Shown piece after piece: positions 59,096 through 64,000 of a stretch of 64,000 bases of DNA. Every line of letters starts with the position of its first letter. Position 1 is the stretch's first letter. The position numbers and the translations under genes were made by a program. Source of the DNA: Arcticibacter tournemirensis (lineage in GTDB: Bacteria; Bacteroidota; Bacteroidia; Sphingobacteriales; Sphingobacteriaceae); the NCBI RefSeq assembly GCF_006716645.1, contig NZ_VFPL01000001.1:868001-932000 (forward strand). Direction: 5' to 3'. The notes beneath the pieces were generated by a model that made no database searches, was not told where the DNA came from, and saw only the letters and a list, made by a program, of their open reading frames with translations.

Positions 59096-60670
59096 ATGGT
59101 AGAGGTAAGACCAGATGAAGTTTCGGCGATATTGCGTGAGCAGTTGTCGGGCTTTAAATCAGAGGCCGAACTTGAAGAAGTAGGTACCGTGTTACAGGTG
59201 GGCGATGGTATTGCCCGGGTATACGGCCTCACCAAAGTTCAATCAGGCGAGCTGGTTGAATTTGATAACGGACTACAAGGCGTGGTATTGAACCTTGAAG
59301 AGGATAACGTGGGTGTGGTTTTATTAGGCCCTGCTGATGAGGTTAAAGAAGGTGACACCATCAAGCGTACTAAGAGAATTGCTTCTATCCGGGTAGGAGA
59401 AGGTATGCTTGGCCGTGTTGTAAATACACTGGGACAGCCAATTGATGGTAAAGGTCCGATCACCGGCGAAACATATGAAATGCCGATCGAACGTAAAGCT
59501 CCGGGAGTAATTTATCGCCAGCCGGTAAATGAGCCTCTGCAGACTGGTATTAAAGCAATTGACGCAATGATACCGATCGGCCGCGGACAGCGCGAGCTGG
59601 TTATCGGCGATCGTCAGACTGGCAAGACTGCTGTTTGTATTGATACCATTATTAACCAGAAAGAGTTTCATGCTGCAGGAAAGCCTGTTTATTGTATTTA
59701 TGTTGCTATAGGGCAGAAAAACTCTACCGTAGCCAACATTGTACGTACGCTTGAAGAAAACGGTGCTATGCCGTACTCTATAATAGTAGCTGCTTCTGCT
59801 GCAGATCCTGCTCCGATGCAGTTCTTTGCTCCGTTTGCCGGCGCTGCTATCGGCGAGTTCTTCCGCGATACCGGACGACCTGCACTTATCATTTATGATG
59901 ATCTGTCAAAGCAGGCAGTTGCATACCGCGAAGTTTCCTTGTTACTTCGTCGTCCTCCGGGCCGTGAAGCTTATCCGGGTGACGTGTTCTATCTGCACAG
60001 CCGCTTGCTCGAAAGAGCAGCAAGAGTCACAAGTGCCGACAATATCGCCCGGCAGATGAATGACCTTCCGGATTCTATTAAGCACCTTGTAAAAGGTGGT
60101 GGTTCGCTTACAGCGCTTCCTATTATTGAAACTCAGGCAGGCGACGTATCGGCTTATATCCCGACCAACGTGATCTCTATTACCGATGGTCAGATATTTC
60201 TTGAATCTAACCTGTTTAACGCAGGGGTTCGCCCGGCGATTAACGTAGGTATTTCGGTATCCCGCGTAGGGGGAAATGCGCAGATCAAGTCGATGAAGAA
60301 AGTAGCAGGTACCTTAAAGCTCGATCAGGCTCAGTACCGCGAGTTGGAGGCCTTCTCTAAATTTGGATCCGACCTTGATGCGGCTACCAAATCGGTACTC
60401 GATAAGGGTGCGAGAAATGTGGAGATCCTAAAGCAGGGACAATTCTCACCAGTAACTGTAGAAAAGCAGGTAGCTATAATATATGCTGGTACGAAAGGCC
60501 TGTTACGTCAGGTACCTGTGAATAAAGTGAAACAGTTTGAAGCAGAATATACCCAGCAGCTGGAAGTACGTCATCCTGAAGTATTACAGGCACTAAAAGC
60601 TGGAAAATTTGATGACAGCATTACCGGCGTACTTGAAACAGTAGCTAAGGAATTGGCAGCAAATTATTAA
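59096..60670 (+). CDS. atpA: ATP synthase F1 subunit alpha
   Basis: This 524-residue subunit has a beta-barrel N-terminal domain ([20 protein letters not shown]). The P-loop is [18 protein letters not shown] near residue 170. The alpha-subunit signature [20 protein letters not shown] and a helical C-terminal domain follow. Alpha subunits hold the non-catalytic nucleotide sites of F1. The matching beta gene is not in this operon. Confidence 0.97.
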   Translation: MVEVRPDEVSAILREQLSGFKSEAELEEVGTVLQVGDGIARVYGLTKVQSGELVEFDNGLQGVVLNLEEDNVGVVLLGPADEVKEGDTIKRTKRIASIRVGEGMLGRVVNTLGQPIDGKGPITGETYEMPIERKAPGVIYRQPVNEPLQTGIKAIDAMIPIGRGQRELVIGDRQTGKTAVCIDTIINQKEFHAAGKPVYCIYVAIGQKNSTVANIVRTLEENGAMPYSIIVAASAADPAPMQFFAPFAGAAIGEFFRDTGRPALIIYDDLSKQAVAYREVSLLLRRPPGREAYPGDVFYLHSRLLERAARVTSADNIARQMNDLPDSIKHLVKGGGSLTALPIIETQAGDVSAYIPTNVISITDGQIFLESNLFNAGVRPAINVGISVSRVGGNAQIKSMKKVAGTLKLDQAQYRELEAFSKFGSDLDAATKSVLDKGARNVEILKQGQFSPVTVEKQVAIIYAGTKGLLRQVPVNKVKQFEAEYTQQLEVRHPEVLQALKAGKFDDSITGVLETVAKELAANY

Positions 60671-60680
60671 TGTAGTTATT

Positions 60681-60758
60681 AGATAGGAGAGGTGAGATAA
60701 GAGATAGGAGAACCAGTAACGGGTCTCAGGTCTCAGATCTCAGATCTCATATCTCATC
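60681..60758. repeat. Inverted heptad arrays (GATAAGA / GATCTCA) between atpA and atpG
   Basis: The left array (GATAGGA, GAGGTGA, GATAAGA, GATAGGA) and right array (GGTCTCA, GGTCTCA, GATCTCA, GATCTCA, TATCTCA) fill nearly the whole 96-bp gap. A 13-base segment pairs with one mismatch (TGAGATAAGAGAT against the complement of ATCTCATATCTCA). Confidence 0.75.
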
Positions 60759-60766
60759 AAAAGAGA

Positions 60767-61654
60767 ATGGCTAATTTAAAAGAAGTAAGAAACAGGATCA
60801 CATCTGTAAGTTCGACGCAGCAGATTACAAAAGCCATGAAGATGGTTTCGGCAGCAAAGCTTAAAAGAGCCACAAATGCCATTGTTCAACTGCGACCTTA
60901 CGCCAACAAACTAAGAGATATACTGGGAAATCTTTCGGCAAGCCTTGAGGATTCGTCGTCCCCGTATATTCAGGAGCGTGAACCTGTAAGAGTGTTGATT
61001 GTTGCGGTTTCTTCAAACCGGGGACTTGCTGGTGCTTTTAATGCCAATGTTATTAAGTCGGTTAATCAGTTAATTGCTGATAAATACAAGGAGCAGTATC
61101 AGAATGGAAACGTGAGCATTGTAGCAATTGGAAAGAAGGTGCAGGATTATTTCGAACGGCGTAAATACAACGTTATTGGAAATAACACAGAACTATATAC
61201 TGCACTTACTTTTGAGAATGTTTCTGCTGTTACAGAATCTATCATGCTGGGTTTCGTCAATGGAGATTACGACAGAGTAGAAGTGGTCTATAACCATTTC
61301 AGGAATGCGGCAGTTCAATATCTGATCACAGAACAGCTTCTTCCACTGCCCCGCAACACTGAAGCCCCCGACGCCGCAAAAGCTTCGAAGGTTGACTATA
61401 TCCTTGAGCCTTCGCAGGAGGAGATTGTCAATGAACTGATTCCTAAGTCGATTAAGATTCAGTTATATAAAGCGGTACTAGACTCGCATGCCTCCGAGCA
61501 TGGAGCCCGAATGACAGCTATGGATAAGGCGACTGATAATGCAGGCGAGTTAATACGCGCTCTTAAACTTTCGTATAACCAGGCTAGACAGGCAGCTATC
61601 ACTACAGAACTTACTGAAATAGTAAGCGGCGCTGCAGCGCTATCAAACGGATAG
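60767..61654 (+). CDS. atpG: ATP synthase F1 subunit gamma
   Basis: This 295-residue central-stalk subunit has the N-terminal coiled-coil start (NRITSVSSTQQITKAMKMVS, then AAKLKRA), the middle Rossmann-like part (VSSNRGLAGAFNANVIKSVN) and the C-terminal helix (ASEHGARMTAMDKATDNAGE). It turns inside the alpha3beta3 ring. It is the last gene of the operon; a strong terminator follows after 24 bp. No beta or epsilon genes come after it. Confidence 0.96.
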   Translation: MANLKEVRNRITSVSSTQQITKAMKMVSAAKLKRATNAIVQLRPYANKLRDILGNLSASLEDSSSPYIQEREPVRVLIVAVSSNRGLAGAFNANVIKSVNQLIADKYKEQYQNGNVSIVAIGKKVQDYFERRKYNVIGNNTELYTALTFENVSAVTESIMLGFVNGDYDRVEVVYNHFRNAAVQYLITEQLLPLPRNTEAPDAAKASKVDYILEPSQEEIVNELIPKSIKIQLYKAVLDSHASEHGARMTAMDKATDNAGELIRALKLSYNQARQAAITTELTEIVSGAAALSNG

Positions 61655-61678
61655 TATTGCTATTTATCTAAAATTATT

Positions 61679-61722
61679 AAGTCAGCTACCCGAAGGTATA
61701 CTTTCAGGTAGCTGACTTTTTT
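61679..61722 (+). terminator. Intrinsic terminator of the ATP synthase operon
   Basis: A perfect 12-bp stem (AAGTCAGCTACC / GGTAGCTGACTT) with a 16-nt loop is followed by further Ts. The A-rich 5' side means it may also serve the convergent SGNH gene. Confidence 0.93.
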
Positions 61723-61749
61723 ATGGGGTTATTTGTGTTTAGCAGATAG

Positions 61750-62829
61750 TCAGACAATGCCGTATTTACTGAGGATAGCTTTTATTTGGGGCTCTATTTT
61801 TTGCAGCATACGATCGAAACCCAGGTCGTTCGGATGAGTACCGTCAGTGGTACCTTCGTGGTCATCACCAATGAGCCCTTTGGCGTCGATAAAGTAAAGG
61901 TCTTTTACCCCCTGTTTTTGCAACAGCTCGTATTGCTTCCGCATATTTTCGTTTTGAAGTTTCATGCGGGATGTCCACTGCTTATCAATGAAACTGATTT
62001 CCCTGATAATGCTTTGAATTATGATGATTGGAGCTTTGGGATGCCTGGCTCTGATGCTTCGGACCAGGTAGGCCGTTCTTTCTGTGATCTCCTCCGGAGA
62101 AGAGTTGGGCACACAGTCGAGGATATAAGCATCAGCATCGAGTTCTGCCACCACATCAGCGACAGGTTTTTCCATTTTAGCGCTTCCGGAAAGCCCAAAG
62201 TTTATAAAATGAAGACCGGTACGTCGCGATAGTCGGGCTGGATAAGCCATGCCTGGCCGACTTGCTGAAGCGCCCTGAACAATGCTCGATCCATAGATCA
62301 GGATTCGCTTTTTAAACGGCTCAGCCCCAGCGTGGAGCTCAGATCCTTCTTCGATTCCAATTTCCAGTTTGTTCAGTTCGTCATATAGTGGGAGATAAAG
62401 GAGGAATTCTTTTGTTCCACCTTCCATGTTTTTGGTGATCTGATAGTTTGAGCACTGACCAGAAGGTCTGCCTACACCAGCAAATTGCCACTTGCCATCC
62501 CGTTTTACATATAAGTCAAGACCTTTATTGGCAATGGCTGTCATGTTTTCATTAGTCTTCGATTTAGAAACACACCATTTGGCCCATATTGTCGTACTAC
62601 TGGTAGTAAAGGTCACGGCGATTCCGGCGGCATTTGTCAAAAGATGCTTTACACCGGGAGGTAGGGCCGGATAAGCGGCTGTATCAAGGCGATGAAACCC
62701 AGGAGCGTTTTCCTTTAATTTTCCGGTTATGTGAAGTGCAGAAGCCTCGGTATACTTGATTTCTTTTTGTGCAAAGGATGAATAGCTTATACCTGTCAGC
62801 AGAATAAGGATGATTAAAAAAGATTTCAT
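61750..62829 (-). CDS. Secreted SGNH/GDSL hydrolase with N-terminal beta domain
   Basis: This 359-residue protein has a signal peptide (FLIILILLTGISYSSFAQ). A roughly 150-residue beta-sandwich N-terminal domain follows (VKHLLTNAAGIAVTFTTSST). The SGNH catalytic domain has Ser in RILIYGSSIVQGAS, Gly in NFGLSGSAKM, Asn in LDCVPNSSPEE, and the Asp/His pair in TTDGTHPNDLGF. The two-domain layout is like carbohydrate esterases of the CE2/SGNH_3 kind. It stands alone, convergent with the atp operon, and is not adjacent to the utilisation locus. Substrate unknown; a sugar acyl group is likely. Confidence 0.85.
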   Translation of the reverse strand: MKSFLIILILLTGISYSSFAQKEIKYTEASALHITGKLKENAPGFHRLDTAAYPALPPGVKHLLTNAAGIAVTFTTSSTTIWAKWCVSKSKTNENMTAIANKGLDLYVKRDGKWQFAGVGRPSGQCSNYQITKNMEGGTKEFLLYLPLYDELNKLEIGIEEGSELHAGAEPFKKRILIYGSSIVQGASASRPGMAYPARLSRRTGLHFINFGLSGSAKMEKPVADVVAELDADAYILDCVPNSSPEEITERTAYLVRSIRARHPKAPIIIIQSIIREISFIDKQWTSRMKLQNENMRKQYELLQKQGVKDLYFIDAKGLIGDDHEGTTDGTHPNDLGFDRMLQKIEPQIKAILSKYGIV

Positions 62830-63122
62830 GACTCTATGTAAATTGATTTTAGTGTTTGCTTTTTTTTAATGCCCTCCGATCTTTGCCTATCGAGCGGTTA
62901 GACATTGAGATATGTAGCAGGGCAAGGCTTCATATTGATGTTGATCTATATTCTGTCGTTGTTGCATTTAACTAATTTTCCCCGAGATGGGTGTTGCTAA
63001 TTTATGCATTTTTAAGGTAAAGGCAGGTGCTTGAATCACCGCGCCGAAATGACCCTTTTTTGACGCCTTAAAGCCGATTAAAAACTTAATATTGTGCTGC
63101 GTGTTAGTCAAAATAAACAAAT
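62830..63122. other. Intergenic region between SGNH hydrolase and aldo/keto reductase
   Basis: This region of about 290 bp lies between divergent genes. I see no small gene or clear hairpin. A near -7 match TAATATTG (63087-63094) lies 28 bp before the reductase start. Confidence 0.35.
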
Positions 63123-64000
63123 ATGGAATACAGGAAATTAGGCGAATCTGACCTTGAGCTCTCCGTGATAACTTTTGGTTCGTGGGCTGCGGGAGGATGG
63201 ATGTGGGGAGGTACTGAACGCTCAGATGCTGTGGATGCAATTAAAGCTTCTTATGATCTGGGAGTAACTTCAATTGACACAGCGCCAGTATATGGGCAGG
63301 GGTTAAGCGAAGAAATTGTAGGCGAAGCAATCAAGGGGCTACCCCGTGATAAGGTGCAAATACTCACCAAATACGGAATGCGATGGGATCTGGAAAAAGG
63401 GAGCCTTGCCTTTAAAAGCAAAAATAACGACGGGCAGGATATTGATATCTACAAATATGCTGGCAAGGAGAGTATAATTGAAGAATGTGAGAGCAGTCTG
63501 AGAAGGCTTGGAACTGATTATATAGATCTATATCAGATACACTGGCCTGATGTAACGACTCCGATCGAAGAAAGTATGGAAGCGGTGCAGCGACTGATTG
63601 AGCAAGGGAAGGTAAGGTACGCCGGCGTCTGCAATTATGATGCTGAACAGATGAAAACTGCTGAAAGTGCAATCCGTCTTGCTTCTAATCAGGTTCCCTA
63701 TAGTATGGTAAACCGGGGGATAGAGGAGGTTGTTGTTCCATACTGCCTGGCTAATAAAAAGGCAGTTTTAGCTTACAGTCCCCTTGAGAGAGGCTTGTTA
63801 ACCGGAAAGATAAAGCCGGGGCACCACTTTCAGGAGGGCGACCACCGGGCTCAGCATAAATATTTTAGTGAAGATAATGTAAAACGGGTGAATGTTTTTC
63901 TCGACAAACTACGGCCTATGGCTTTAGATAAGGGTGCATCGTTGGGCCAGTTGGTTCTGCGATGGACTATCGAGAAGCCCGGGATCACTGTTGCACTCGT
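63123..64000 (+). CDS. Aldo/keto reductase (partial, cut by window end)
   Basis: The frame opens at ATG 63123 and is still open at base 64000, giving 292 visible residues. It begins MEYRKLGESDLELSVITFGS and has the AKR active-site pattern: Asp and Tyr in SIDTAPVYGQGLSEE, Lys in ILTKYGMRWD, His in LYQIHWPD. The NADP-binding loop follows (LAYSPLERGLLTGKIKPG). It resembles the YajO/Tas-like bacterial AKRs that reduce aldehydes or sugars with NADPH. The C-terminus is missing. Confidence 0.92.
   Translation, partial: MEYRKLGESDLELSVITFGSWAAGGWMWGGTERSDAVDAIKASYDLGVTSIDTAPVYGQGLSEEIVGEAIKGLPRDKVQILTKYGMRWDLEKGSLAFKSKNNDGQDIDIYKYAGKESIIEECESSLRRLGTDYIDLYQIHWPDVTTPIEESMEAVQRLIEQGKVRYAGVCNYDAEQMKTAESAIRLASNQVPYSMVNRGIEEVVVPYCLANKKAVLAYSPLERGLLTGKIKPGHHFQEGDHRAQHKYFSEDNVKRVNVFLDKLRPMALDKGASLGQLVLRWTIEKPGITVAL

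Noticed and set aside
58398-60758. CRISPR array
   Set aside because: Repeat units are 7 bp and contiguous, with no spacers and no cas genes nearby.

Overview
The window looks like chromosomal DNA of a gliding member of the Bacteroidota, most likely a Sphingobacteriaceae-type genus (Pedobacter or Arcticibacter relatives). Reasons: a gldKLMN block plus a PorW/SprE-like gene (type IX secretion and gliding), a SusC/SusD pair, an ATP synthase operon that lacks beta and epsilon genes, DUF4271 next to hemD, few Shine-Dalgarno sites, and many promoters with the Bacteroidota -7 box TAnnTTTG. I saw no rRNA, tRNA or CRISPR array.

Layout. 1-4.8 kb (minus strand): miaB, a receiver-less sigma-54 activator, lptE, a TPR-like gene and secG (cut by the window edge). 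4.9-10.6 kb: ilvE, a small vapBC-type toxin-antitoxin pair, a serB gene fused to a SerA remnant, an extended SDR, and an arginase-fold protein with altered metal ligands. 10.7-16.9 kb: a TetR-controlled RND efflux operon (regulator, TolC-like, adaptor, permease) with matching operator palindromes. 16.9-17.9 kb: a protein of unknown function meeting the permease tail to tail. 18.3-40.2 kb: a polysaccharide utilisation locus: a divergent GntR/LacI-like regulator, a 52-codon leader ORF coupled to susC, susC, susD, a DUF5017-type lipoprotein, two large related uncharacterised secreted proteins, two SGNH hydrolases, a PA14-containing GH3, an apparently cytoplasmic FAD oxidoreductase and a sodium/solute symporter. 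40.2-46.8 kb: DUF4271 gene, hemD and gldKLMN. 47-50.3 kb: uvrC and an IS110 transposase with a structured upstream non-coding region that is a bridge-RNA candidate. 50.5-55.5 kb: PBP1A and PorW/SprE. 55.7-61.7 kb: atpZ, a membrane protein, atpB, E, F, H, A, G and a strong terminator. 61.7-64 kb: another SGNH hydrolase and an aldo/keto reductase cut by the window end.

How it works together. The locus at 18-40 kb reads as one catabolic module: surface capture and import (SusCD and the accessory lipoprotein), extracytoplasmic deacylation and glycoside cleavage (SGNH and GH3 enzymes, with the two unknown large proteins as candidate depolymerases), then sodium-driven uptake and cytoplasmic oxidation. 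GntR-type sites lie in both divergent promoters.

The most unusual theme across the window is a set of eight intergenic arrays of degenerate 7-bp repeats. Each has its own consensus. Several are arranged as inverted arms, two sit inside the ATP synthase operon, and one forms the 3' end of a gene.
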